Assembly: GCF_032854445.1 (NCBI RefSeq)
Contig: NC_088295.1
Span: forward strand, 12,077,385-12,141,384
Direction: 5' to 3'
Length of the DNA: 64,000 nucleotides
Origin: Liolophura sinensis
Lineage: Eukaryota; Mollusca; Polyplacophora; Chitonida; Chitonidae
Shown here: positions 23,301 to 34,594 of the stretch, one piece after another
How positions within the stretch are numbered: the stretch's first letter is position 1
Layout of the letters: each line of letters starts with the position of its first letter
Position numbers and translations under genes: made by a program
Notes under the pieces: generated by a model
Told to the model about the DNA's origin: nothing
The model's database searches: none
What the model saw: the letters and a program-made list of their open reading frames with translations, nothing else

Positions 23301-25238
23301 GATGTCTCTATCTCAGGTTACCATTACAATTCCACTAATCTCGATCTAGGAAAAATGAGAAGCATAGCTAGATCATTAAACACATAGTAGAATTGAAGTT
23401 TCTCTGTTAATCTGTAAGTTCCTAAACTGCTCACCATAAGATTAGACTCAAAGTATTATACATGTCTTTGTACTGTGATTATACCTCCCCCAAAGAATAC
23501 AGAGCCAATTCTTTTCACACCACTCATTGTTATAAGAGTTTCTGCTTCCTTCTTCAGACATCTCTCCATTCTTCCCTCATCCACAGAGTTACTGTAAAAA
23601 TACAAAACACATAATACAGAAATGTACACAAAATTTTAACAACTTTTGACACATGTACATTTGTTGTATACATTTGAATGCCTGTGCAGACCAAAAAATG
23701 GTACACTCAAGGAAGGATTAGCCTACCGGTGGAGGATGCAAAGCACATAACTCAATCATGACCCTGACTTAAAGCAGTGGACTTCGGCACATACCTCATC
23801 TTTTGTTCAAGAGTTCATTGGCTTTGATGAGAACAATTCATTAGCTGAGTGCTTTGTGTATATTTGCAAGCATCTTTACACATTGTGCATATTTTAACCA
23901 TTTCTGTTCATTTCCTGAAAATTATATTTAGTTACTGATTCTTGTGTAATTGCCGTACTTAAAAATTATAAATTGACAAACAAAGAGATTGTTCTTTCCC
24001 ACAAAAGTAAAATGGAATGTGTTCATACAAGTTTGCGTCATACATGTCACCATGCAAGAAAACACAGCCCAAATATCATTTGAAGTCAAGGGCAAGTCAA
24101 ACAACTGTGTATGTTATATAACCTGAAAATACCTGATGTATTTGTTGAAGTTACAATAGGTACATCTTTTTTCACAGTAAGGCCACTGGAACAGTAAATG
24201 GTTTTCATGTAATCTGTGAGAACATAAATGATACTTCCAGTAATGATTACAACTCTCATGTCACTGGACACTGTGACATAAATGACTTTAAGTGATAACT
24301 GTGGAACTGCAGTCCTTTTATATAAACTTTCTTCACAGTTCTGCAACTGTAAACTATCTTACCCAATGAAAAAATTACAAAATACAAAACATACGAGTTA
24401 CTATATGTATATACAGCATATATATAATGCAGCAAATGTATAATAAAACTATCACGCTATCGGAGTTTAGGAATTCTGACTTCACAGGAAGTTTTTCCAG
24501 CTCTAATCATGACACTGAATGTTGTAATAACTCTCTGAATGTTGCAATAACACATCAAAAGATTACTGAAATTGAAAACATAAGGAACAAAGTGATGCTA
24601 AAAAAGTGTGTTCCATGACTCCGTCAGTACGGCTCATACAGCTCACCATAGAATTCAAATACTTGGATGCCTTTCAAAAAATCTAAGGAAAATAAATGAA
24701 AGTATTTTTAAGCATAGTTTTCAGTTGTTTGTATGAAGAAAATTACTTCAAATTTTAGTTTTCTTTTACTTTAAGCCCACATGGCCCACTGTCTGATCTC
24801 GCGTATTGAAAGTTTTCCTAAATGAAGGTACATATAGTACCATATGACAATGTTATTACGAAGAATGTGGATGTAAAACGTGATTGCATCTATGCAACCA
24901 ACGCACATCTCCTTTTGGTGGTGATTATGCTATTTTACTGACATCTTTTGAATATGTTGTGTTTACAAGAGATGTTGACAGACAGGCGGAAAGACAGATT
25001 GGTAACTTTGGTCGCCATATCTTCCCCATGCAACTCAGTCAAAGTAAAACTGGTACCGGTACCAACAACATACGTGAACATAGAGCGTGGCTGTTTCTGC
25101 CATCAGTCGTTCTTGCGCCGTTTTGCACACTGAGTTCTCCGTCGAGCCAGTAGCTTGACAATGTACACCTCGACTTGTGCTTGGTGCAATCACAGGTGCA
25201 AATCTTTTACAAATCGTGTGGATAACAACGAAACTCAT
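17366..25238 (-). CDS. RSAD1: Radical SAM protein, RSAD1/HemW-like (predicted mitochondrial)
   Basis: HemW/RSAD1 proteins are radical SAM enzymes linked to heme delivery. Exons in transcript order: 25238-25074, 24185-24133, 23591-23485, 23222-23090, 22908-22863, [one unlocated], 21632-21527, 20537-20445, 19622-19572, 19004-18951, 18504-18441, 18216-18075, 17848-17794. A weak terminal exon candidate is 17415-17366. All located junctions are GT-AG with matching phases. The Met at 25236-25238 gives a basic, Ser/Thr-rich, acid-poor leader that suits mitochondrial import; an in-frame Met at 25329-25331 is an alternative. Exon 2 carries the cluster motif CEKRCTYC (CX3CX2C, Cys59/63/66). Exons 3-4 give FFGGGTPS. 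Further landmarks are [56 protein letters not shown] and MTGLR. The internal exon that should carry the LGRxH region was not found, and the 3' end is uncertain. Whether the gene is intact is therefore unproven. Confidence 0.85.
19046..19468. repeat. Minisatellite array A in an RSAD1-like intron
   Basis: About 17 degenerate copies of a unit near 23-24 bp. On the plus strand it reads GGGAGAAATCTCACTGAGG plus a few bases. It lies between exons 19622-19572 and 19004-18951. Confidence 0.9.
19650..19908. repeat. 62-bp tandem repeat, four near-identical copies
   Basis: Four copies of a 62-bp unit starting AAAACATTGTCGTTACC and containing GGGGGGAGATAACTCAAACT. Copies differ at only a few positions, so the expansion is recent. 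It lies in an RSAD1-like intron. Confidence 0.95.
21752..22278. repeat. Minisatellite array B, inverted relative to array A
   Basis: About 22 copies of a 23-24 bp unit reading CCTCAGTGAGATTTCTCCC on the plus strand. This is the exact reverse complement of the array A core. It lies in the intron upstream of exon 21632-21527. Confidence 0.9.
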
Positions 25239-25640
25239 TTTATTTGCCTGACATGTGAGCAGACTGGATGTCGCCGTCTTTGGTTTTAACCGTGTATTTC
25301 CAGGAAGTATCCTCTGTGTCGCCTTCACCAAAGTTTTTCCTACAACATGCCATGCCTACAATTATGTGAGAAACTTCATTTCAATCCAAAACATTTCATG
25401 TACGTGTGTTACGAAAAGATATAAGCACTATAGAAAACTTTCAATGAACTTGTTGACTACCATGGATGATACGAGCAACTGTAGATTAACGACTGTACGT
25501 GACGCAAAAGAGAGCTCCATTATGGGCGACAACTCTGGAGATTTCGTCGGAATATGTGTCTCCACCAAACATATTTAGGCCTATGCCGGTATATGTGTAT
25601 AACACTCAACGTGTTCAGATAAATTCTCCTGTATGCAAGA

Positions 25641-25900
25641 GGGACCTCCATGGCCGAGGTAGTTAGGTCTATAGCGTGGCAGCGCGGGACAATGATCCAA
25701 GAGCCTCTCACCATTGCGGTCTATGATGGCTTCCTCTCCGGCCGTACCTGGGAAGGTCTTGCAACAACCTGCTGGTGGTCGTGGCTTTCCATTGATCTTT
25801 GCCCGCTTTCCACGCCCCATGATGCTGGCTGTCGCCGTTTAAGTGAAATATTCGGCTTCGGTACGACGTAAAACATAAATCAAATAAATAAACAAATAAA
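25641..25900 (+). mobile_element. tRNA-derived SINE (family 1), near full length
   Basis: Diverged head (GGCCGAGGTAGTTAGGTCT), then GGCTTCCTCTCCGGCCGTA and GTCGTGGCTTTCC, then the tail AAACATAAATCAAATAAATA. It lies just upstream of the RSAD1-like 5' end. The ORFs crossing it on both strands are not genes. Confidence 0.8.
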
Positions 25901-28570
25901 TGAGTGCGCATTCGGGTGTATTAAATATTTTTTAGTTTGTTATACTCCAATTTATATTAAATTGTAAGGAGTTAAATGGGTGACTCACCCACAATTTCAG
26001 AACTAACAGAATTATTTTACCTGTCTGAATTTAAGACCTGTCTTGTAAACATCAATCTCAAGTAGCATACCCACACAAATATCTCCCTCCAGGATTACAC
26101 AGGCTCCAAAAGTAAACCCCAACCTTTTTAAAAAATCATAAATGTGTCCCCTAAGACATTGTTATCTCAAAATTTACGACATGTTTATGACATTGACATT
26201 GCTTTGTCTCAAACTTGTGTCGGCTTTGAAGTGTCTGATATGTACACAACCCAATGGATTTGCCTTTCAACTATAGGCCTCTACAGTCACTTATTATATA
26301 CGTGGGGACCTATAGGCCTACTGCTTATTCTCAGACAGTCTGTCTGATATGATATTGAATGTCAAAAACGTTTTTTAATAGAGATAATCTGTGCATTTTT
26401 TCGGATCATTTTACGAAAATATCTACTCCTGTCATTTATGGTCATTTATGACGAGGAAGCATTAAATAATGTCAAAGTGATTTATAAAACCTTTTTTAGA
26501 TACTGCACAAAATCAGTGTCCTCAAATAAAGTATACTCTCAATAACTGCGCATTATGATCTTGGTTCCGGTTAAGACTGATGTAGGGCCTACATGTAGTC
26601 ACTCTTAATCACATGTATATATTACCGTCACTGTTGTATCTATTACCTATGGACCGTTTGTCTATAAACACTGTCTACTAATTGGCGTGAAACAAAAGTT
26701 TCGCACCACACGTGTATGTATAGGCCTACATATATAGGGGCTGATTATGTCGCCATTATAATTTTGAAAGGGATGTTACACACACACACGCGCGCACACG
26801 CAACCACCCACACACACAACAAGGAATTTTCTGCATGCGGAGAGGGAAACTTTTACCAGAGTGATAAGAAAAAAAACGAAAAGTTGCAGCTACATGTCAG
26901 AGAAGTGGTTCAAGCACTGATTGAGGGAAGAATTAAGCTTCCAGTGTACTTTCCCTGTGCTCAGATCACTGAGTCGGGCTTCGAGGCAATCCAGCCAATC
27001 ATTTGCCCGCAGGTACCATGATTTAGATGAAACCAAGAACGAAATTGTAACCCGACTGGCTGATTATTTCGGAACCCAAGATCTTTTTTTCGGGGAGTTT
27101 TTCTGAAAAAAAAAACTGCCTGAAAAAGAGGCCGGGTGGGATTTTTTTTTTTTTTTGGTTTGGATTGGCTGGATTGTCTGGGAGATCTCGAGCCCGGGGA
27201 TCTTCATTCAGTGATAGTATCACATACACTGGTGTTTCAACAAAAGCTCGAAGCTAAACGTAATCCAATTAGTTTATTATCTCGCGGCCCTAGATCTTTT
27301 TCTGCGAATATTGGGTTTTCTTCCTTCTACTTAAAAAAAGAAAAACTCCCACCTGATCCTTGTTTCTAGGAGTTTTTCTTTCCTTTTTGTCGGGTGAGAA
27401 AAACTCTCACCCGATCTTTTCTTTTTGGGGTGCTTAAAAAGAAAAACTCTGACTGCAAAACTGGAAAGAACAAGAAAGCACAGTTAAGAAAACCGCCTTG
27501 TCCGTTTTTCGGCTCCGTATCACTGAAATGCATGTTGTCACAGTGATTGCAGTCTTTTGTGAGGGAGGGAGATAGCGTCACTAGATGTCACTACCGTGGG
27601 AAATGTACAGAAAAAACACAATATCCGTCAGTATGAGATATATATCAGACAGAGAATTGTAGAAAAGTGAAGATCATTGCCTTTGGTATAGATGGTATGA
27701 GAGGACCAGTTAGCAAATTGAATAGAAAGATTTTAAATAATTCTTTTCTTGCGTTTGTTTTTCTGTTGTTTTTTTTTTCTTGTTTTTTTTTTGGTTTTTT
27801 TTTTGGTTTTTTTTTCGTGTTGTTTTTTTGCGGGGGTGGGGTGGTTAAGCTATGACTTAAACCTTTGGCAACGACATCAAAAAAACTGTTGATATCTTAT
27901 TTCGATGTGACGATTTTGGACTTCACCTCTTGCAGCAAATTATTCAAGCAGGTCCAAATTTGTGTATTAGACTAGAAGAATTTGGGATCAGTCTGCAAGG
28001 AACACATCCGCATTAGAAAAATGAGACGCAACCGAATGCAAATTTGGCTACATCTGTCCATGACACATTCCCGGTTGAACCTTCCATTCAGCCTGCTAAA
28101 GTGATGTCACAATCCGATATCATCTTCACGTCCAGGTCTGTAAAGTCTAAAACAGCCACAAAAGAATTGTTTAACGATAGATGAACAGTCCTTCAAGATG
28201 TCTGACACTGCTGAAGTCAGCACTTCAAGTAATGTTGACAGATCAGTCTGCAATAAGAATGTGGTATAACAGAGTATGAACTCCGTCAGTCAAGAACAAG
28301 GTGCCACGGAAATCATCCCACTCTTTGTGGTCGTCGCTATGTTAAATGCAATCTATGAGTCATATCCACTCTTTTAAGGAGGAAAAACAACTCGAAATGG
28401 CTCAAGGCAATCTTGAATATGACCACAAGAGCTGGGTGATAATAGTTATCCATTGCATGTGACCCAATAATCCTGTTATATAACTACCAAGGTTATGCAC
28501 TAGATACTCTGACAATCACACAAACCATTACTTAAATATGGGTTGCAATTTGCAAATCCCAAACCCAAGT
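25901..28570. other. Intergenic region without a recognisable gene
   Basis: Contains a CA/CG-rich microsatellite (about 26774-26818), long A and T runs (27107-27156 and 27765-27830), a cluster of GAAAAACTC/GAGTTTTTC motifs with a perfect 10-bp-arm hairpin (27390-27414), and stretches that look like decayed plus-strand coding sequence (26880-27020, 27880-28020). No domain could be identified in any of them. Confidence 0.55.
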
Positions 28571-28573
28571 ATT

Positions 28574-28658
28574 ATATGTTCTGGTGGTTCTGGCACAGCA
28601 GCACCGCGTTCACGTTCATAAACTTGCGTAGACAAACATGCTCCGGCTTACACAAAGC
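28574..28658 (+). repeat. Left inverted repeat of the virus-like element
   Basis: 85 bp, about 85% identical by eye to the reverse complement of 39157-39241. The shared core is CTTGCGTAGACAAACA, CTCCGGCTTACACAAAGC and GTTCTGG(T/G)GGTTCTGGCAC. Confidence 0.8.
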
Positions 28659-28785
28659 TGCTCCCCAAAAGACGGGGCCCTCTCCGCCCACCTCCGGAGC
28701 GTGTCTGCCTACAGCAGAAAGCAGGCCTCCAATTAAAGATGAGTATATCCGACATATGTGTAGTAGGGTATAGCAATCTGTTACA

Positions 28786-31725
28786 ATGAGAGGGACGAAC
28801 ACATGGACTTGGCTGCTGCTGGGAAAGACGGAATTGTGTGAAGGAAGTAGCCTGAGGGAGTACTGCAGGGTCCACAACGCCCGGTTAGCAAAGGGTAGTA
28901 GGTGCCTCTACGCTTGTCAAGGGTGTGGGACAGGAGTTTTAAAAAACCCTGGCTCGGTGTAAGGGTTGTGGCGCTGCTCGCGCCCGTATGCAGAACTGGC
29001 GTGAAAAGCAGCACACTCAGAGCGGAGTGTGCACAACTAGCCGCCATCGAAATTCCCTATTAGAGAAGGGGAAACACATGACTATACCATACCACCACCA
29101 CGACTAGCCCCCATCAGTTACACATCAGTTCTCCGCCGGAAACGGTCCACACCGGCTCCCCGCAGAAAGCGGCCAACACCAGCCTCACGCCAGAAAAAGC
29201 ATAAATGGCTGACGGACGAGGAGTTCGATAAACACATGAAGGAACTCCTGTCTGAGCCAGACTTGGTCTTCGTGTGAACCCCGTGGGCAGTAGGGATCTA
29301 CCTCAGGGGATGACAGATGGCTGTGCCAGAAGGTACCAAAAGAGACCCAAGACCCTTCTTGGAAGAAGTACGCCCCCTGATCCAGGCAAAACTCAAGGGA
29401 GAGATCAGAGCACTTAACAGGGTTAAGTTCCAACTAGGCCTCAGGTTCCAGGTCCAAAAGGATAACCAAGATGGCAGCGAAGAGTACACCAACCCCGTAC
29501 TCCGCATCAAGCCGGGGACTCTACTCGAGGCCCAAGACATAGACGAGGCTCTAGACAAGGCCTTCCCAAAATCTTAGGGACACTAGAAAGATGAACTCAG
29601 AGATGCTCAGGGTGGGCTGTGGATAGCGTCCAAACACTCTGGCTGGACATTGCGAGGTATCACCCAAAGTGGAGGTGCAGAACGGAGTGGATATCAACAT
29701 CTTCGGATGGCCAATCCCCAAGCCACGAGAATGACCAGAGAGGATTGGCAGGCCCACCACAGCGCGGCAACCTGCCCCGTTTGTGAGAAGCCTCTAGACG
29801 TCGACTCTATCCGCCACCACTGCCATATCACCGGCAAATACATAAGTGTGGCCCATAACGCATGCAACCTAAAGCTGCGCTTGAGCCCTAAAATGACAAC
29901 CATCCCGGAGCGTCTCGACTCTCACCTGCTAATGCAGGTCATGTCGAAGGTGGCAGGCATGATGTCTGTCATCCCCAACACGGAGAAGTGCACCTCCTTT
30001 TCCCTCGGGCAGCTGCGGTTCATCGACAGCGCCCAGTTCCTCCTGGCCTCTCTCGACAGGCTAGTGGCGGCCATCAAGCCAGAGGCCTTCCAAATAATGG
30101 CCAAGTACGAGCACACGCGGGAAAGGCGGGAGCTCCTGTTGCGGAAGGTAGTCTACGCCTACGGGTACAAGGACTCCTTCGAGCGCTTCGAAGAAAAACA
30201 GCTCCCACCTAAGGAAGCCTTCTACAGCAAGCTGTCTGACCAGCACATCCGCGAAGGCGACTATGCCAAGAAGGTCTAGGAGACCTTTGGCTGCCGCAGC
30301 ATAGGAGAATATCACGACATCTACAATTGCACCGACGTTCTTCTCATGGCGGACGTCTGCGAGACCTTCCGGAAGCATGCGGCAGTACGGCCTGGACCCC
30401 GTCCATTACTTCACCTGCCCAAGGCTCTCCTGGGATGCGCTCCTGAAAAAGTAAAGCTGGAGATGCTCACAGACTACGATCAGCAGCTCTTCATGGAGAA
30501 AGTGATACGGGGCGGCATCACTATGGCTTTGAAACGCTATGCAGCAGCCAACAACACCAGGATTGAGGGATATAACCCCAAGCAGCCCAACAGCCACATC
30601 CTCTACCAGGACGCCAGCGGATTCGAGTGGGTAGATAGCGGCGCATCGTGCCAGCGCCTCGGAAAGACAATTGCCAGCCATCCAGCTGACAGCCCAAAGG
30701 GCTACATTTTCGATGTCGACCTGGAGTACCCAGCCAACCTACATAATGCGCACAACTCCTACCCGCTAGCTCCAGAGCATATGGTGGTCCAGAAGGAGTG
30801 GCTGTCAGGGCACCAACACAATCTCCTTGGCGTTGGGGCGGTGTCTACCAAGGTTGAGAAGCTTGAACGTTATGTGTTCCACAACCGCAACCTACAGCTG
30901 TACCTGTCTGTTGGAATGCGACTCACAAAGGTCCACTGGGTCCTCCGCTTTGATCAGAGCCCTTGGATGGAGGCCTACATCCGTATGAACACCGAGCTCC
31001 GAAAAAGGGCCATCAGTGATTTCGAGAAGAACTTGTACAAGCTGATGAACAACTCCGTCTTCGGGAAGATAATAGAGAAGCTCCGCAAGCGTGTGGATAT
31101 TAAGCTAGTACGCTCTGGAGAAGAAGACAAGCTCCGACGCCTAATAGCCAGCCCGGCTTTCGCACGGGCAAACATATTCGACGATGGCCTCGCAGCGCTT
31201 CAGATGCACAAGAGCCTCCTAGTCCTACAGCGGCCTGTCTATGTCATGATGTACGAATTCTACTACAACCAGGTGAAGACCCAGTATGGAGGGCGCTGCC
31301 AGCTCCTCTTCACAGACAGCCTGCTCCTCGAAATCCAGACTGAGGATGTCTACAAGGATATGGCCGAGTACGCGAACCTGTACGACACGTCGGACTACCC
31401 GAAAGACCACCCACTGCACAGCGTTGCGAAAAAGAAGGTCTTGGGGATAATGAAGGACGATTGCGCTGGACGGCCAATTGCTGAGTACACCTTTCTGCAC
31501 CCTAAGATGTACTCCATCCTGGAGGTTGGCAGGGCGAACATCAAGAAGGACAAGGGCGTAAAACAAGCCACCGAGGGCCACCACATCTACGGGCAGCACC
31601 TCAACAAGGTCTCGCTGTCTTCCTTCGACAGTAAGAGCTGGATTGCTGAAGATGGGGTTCGCACCTTGGCTTACGGCCATAGAGATGCACAGACGTGGAT
31701 GGATTTCTCATTGAGGAGATCCTAG
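28786..31725 (+). pseudogene. Protein-primed-type family B DNA polymerase (DNA_pol_B_2-like), inactivated
   Basis: The same reading frame carries coding-like sequence from the ATG at 28786 to the stop at 31723-31725. It is interrupted by in-frame stops at 28960, 29002, 29038, 29275, 29311, 29575, 29584 and 30277, among others. A stretch at about 30378-30450 is out of frame and then returns, indicating two compensating indels. In order: a Cys-rich N-terminal segment (28860-28945), a conserved N-terminal region (29317-29577), a Cys/His-rich segment CPVC...HHCHITGKY...HNACN (about 29776-29880) resembling an HNH/treble-clef finger common in these polymerases, then the palm. Motif A region is VDLEYP...HNSYPLAPE (about 30715-30780). 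Motif B is the FEKNLYKLMNNSVFGK segment (about 31021-31070). Motif C at 31309-31320 reads FTDS and lacks two residues, including one catalytic aspartate. The gene is dead. The family call is firm; the exact viral or transposon lineage is not. Confidence 0.85.
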
Positions 31726-31879
31726 CGTCTTAGAACCCCATCTGGTGGCAGCTGTGTGTCCGAAAGCATTACAAGCAACACCTCACGGACCAAGCCGCGT
31801 GGCGGTCTTCCAGCAGTAGAGTACAGGCTCATCCGGTTTCGTGACAGAGCGCCCAAACTCCTAGAGACCAGACAAGGGT

Positions 31880-32925
31880 TTGTCGCGACCGCGTTCTAGC
31901 TCTATACCTACCCGTCATACAGAAACACCACAATTTTACTGGATTCCTAAACTGCATAAATCCCCATACAGGGTTCGATTTATTGCGGGTTCAAGAAGAT
32001 GTACCACCAAACTCTTGTTAAAACTACTTACGAGAGCGTTACAAGAAGTAAAGTCATTTTGAAATAAGTATTGTTATGCATTAACAAAAAATTCAGGTGT
32101 CAACTGCATGTGGATTCTTAACAACTCCAAACGTCTTACAGAAGAACTTGATGCTCATATGTATATACCGTACAAAGACGTATCCACATGAAATTTCTCT
32201 ACTCTCTATACTACAATTCCTCACAAAGATCTTATTGAAAGAATATCGTCGTTAATTGTCTCGGTATTTACTAAAACAGGTCACCGTTACATTAACGTCA
32301 GAATGTAACGCTTTCTTTAGTTCTACTATTTATAAAGGTTACCACTCATGGGATGTTACATTATTTGTTGAATTACTTGAATTTCTCATTAATAGCATCT
32401 ATGTGAAATTCAGGGGTACCATTTACCAGCAGTGGATAGGTATCCCAATGGGTACCAAGTGTGCGCCTCTTTTAGCAGACCTATAACTGTTTTCATATGA
32501 ATACGACTATATGCAGAAATTACTGAAAAGTAATATCTTTTAAGCTCGATCCTTTTTATTTAGCAAGCGGTATATAGATGATCTACTGGCGTTAAATAAC
32601 CCCCATATTGCTGAAGTGGTAAAGGAAATCGATTCGCCCTCATTGGATTTGAAGGATACAACAGATGGTCTTCATGGCACATCTTATTTGTATCCATATC
32701 TGTACAAGGACGATCAAGGTCTCCTTTCACGCCGCCTTTACGACAAGAAGGATAACTTCAATTTTGATATTGTAAATTATCCTTATTTGGATAGCAATAT
32801 ACCAAAGGGTCCTGCATATGACGTATACATATCTCGCCTTGTAGCATTTGTCAGATCACAAGTTGTTAGTTCAAAAAATAGTTTGTCAAGGATACTCCAT
32901 CAAACGCCTTCATTCTAAGTTTCTC
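31880..32925 (+). pseudogene. Reverse transcriptase remnant (possibly Penelope-like)
   Basis: Three frame-shifted pieces follow the order of one reverse transcriptase: FYWIPKLHKSPYRVRFI (31935-31985), GIPMGTKCAPLLADL (about 32440-32486), then a YIDD active-site box (about 32571-32582) and LYDKKDNFNF (32730-32770). Stops and frameshifts separate them. The sequence is AT-rich, unlike the GC-rich polymerase before it and the genes after it, which points to a later insertion or a different donor. The finger/palm motifs fit the Penelope-like or a related retroelement class. No endonuclease domain (for example GIY-YIG) is visible. Confidence 0.7.
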
Positions 32926-33293
32926 AAATTTTACAATGAATATAACACTCTCGTTTGCAGGTATGTACAGAGCGTTCAGAATCTCTGGCGACCTGAATTG
33001 TAATCAACCACACACACGGCGCTGATATCCTTATGTACATATCTATCGCGGACATTGTACTTAACAACATAGATGGCGATGGTTGACGAGTGTAACCATC
33101 TATCTTGTAGGCAGCTTTTATACAGACCAGAATGTCATGTGTAACATCACAGATGGCGCCTCTTGTAGCATGAGATTTTTACATATTAACGCGAAAGACG
33201 TAATCGTCCGTTACTTTTGAATCACGATCTGTTCGGTTAAGGTCTGTAACGCTCGTCATTTTCGAACTGTATCTAAGGCCGCTTAACCTGGGG

Positions 33294-33664
33294 CTAGGGG
33301 CCGTAAAGGTAGCCATGCTAATTACATCAGCACGATGCCTTTATGAACAGTTGCAATTAAAGTGCGACTGAGATACCTTGTTTAATTGTTATTTGACCTG
33401 GATCTCATTCATGGGCTACGAATTTGAACTTTGATATGGAATTCATGCCTGGAATATCAACTGCCTGTCCGGCATCATTGAAAACTGATGACCGCTTCTC
33501 TCTTGTGTGTTACCGGCTTTATTTCTAATTTGTATAATTTCTTACGTGCCTTTGTCTTCGGGAGCTAGTGTTAAACGTTGTTTTGGGATTGGATCTGGCG
33601 ATTATCGACTTGGAACGCCCTTTATGGACTACGAATGGTAGAGGAATGTCCGACATGACGCTTA
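33294..33664 (+). repeat. 371-bp inverted repeat, left copy
   Basis: Reverse complement of 36255-36625 along its whole length with scattered substitutions. It holds a non-coding stretch followed by the start of a reading frame (…CDY/GDYRLGTPFMDYEW type). A TAG ends the frame in this copy shortly after that motif. Confidence 0.9.
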
Positions 33665-34488
33665 TTTTCCCATTGCTGGTATTCCCGCATCCCCTGGCTG
33701 TACAGCTGATTGAGGACACACTCTACCATAACCTCCACTTTGGTGATCTTCAGGCTATAGAAAGATTCAGACCTCCTGTCCCACCGTTCTCCGGCTGTTT
33801 GAGTCTCAAACAGCATCAAGACATCCTTCAGCGATCTGGCTGACACATTCAAGTTTATGTTCCAGAGCCCGTCGGACTAGTTTTTCACAATCTGACTTTG
33901 TTGGAGAACGCGGTCATACAGTATGGAGATGCGCCCGGCAAACTGGTTGCGGATCTGTCTAAGCAGCTCCGGTTAGGTGACCGTATCGAACTCCAGACTA
34001 ATGTTGTCGATGGTGTAAGTGGTGGTTTTACCATCTTTCGTCTTCAGGACCCGGCCGTAATTGAACGTCAGTTTGTACACGGGTCGGTCGGCCAAGGCAC
34101 TCTGATAGAAGGGCATATGGCTTTCAAAATCCAGTGGGATGTACAACCGATTGCCATATGCCCGAGCGATGGTTTTGTCTGCAGCATTATCCACCGCGCA
34201 TGCCGCTTTGACGCGATGAGCGTGTTTTCCCTACCACTGCCTTGATACACCGCATTCTGCCGCTCGTTTCTGGTCAGCCACAGATGGCAATAGCAATGGT
34301 CCTAGGTTATCGACCACAGTGACGTTAGGGTCGAACGAAGTTGGCGTGATCGTGAAGCCCAGACGCGCGGTGCCGGGGACAATGACGTCATGATGGCCGA
34401 TGTTGCGGAAGCGGACACTGAGTGTCTGGTTCTCGTCGGTCTTGCTCCGGATATTTGTGACGACCACGGACTGCCCTACACCTTTCAC
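33622..34488 (-). pseudogene. Virus-like element protein, possibly structural (broken)
   Basis: Minus-strand pieces at 34488-34231, 34194-33973 and 33852-33622 lie in different frames and appear to be one gene read right to left. Features include beta-rich segments such as LSVRFRNIGHHDVIVPG, then LYIPLDFESHMPFYQSAL and YTIDNISLEFDTVT, then SARSLKDVLMLFE and a C-terminal GMREYQQW. The gene is cut at about 33664, where the 371-bp repeat begins. The overall look suits a capsid-type or other structural protein of an element. That assignment is inference; no signature motif proves it. Confidence 0.4.
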
Positions 34489-34594
34489 ATCTAAAGGCTA
34501 GCGAAGTCTTCTGAAGGGATTGAACCTGCGTATACACTGAAAGCCATCTTTACTATGTTAGACATCGAAGCACATTGTCTAATATAGAAAATAG

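Noticed and set aside
25520-25911. Several overlapping ORFs upstream of the RSAD1-like gene
   Set aside because: They cross a SINE copy on both strands. The same sequence recurs at other SINE copies in the window.
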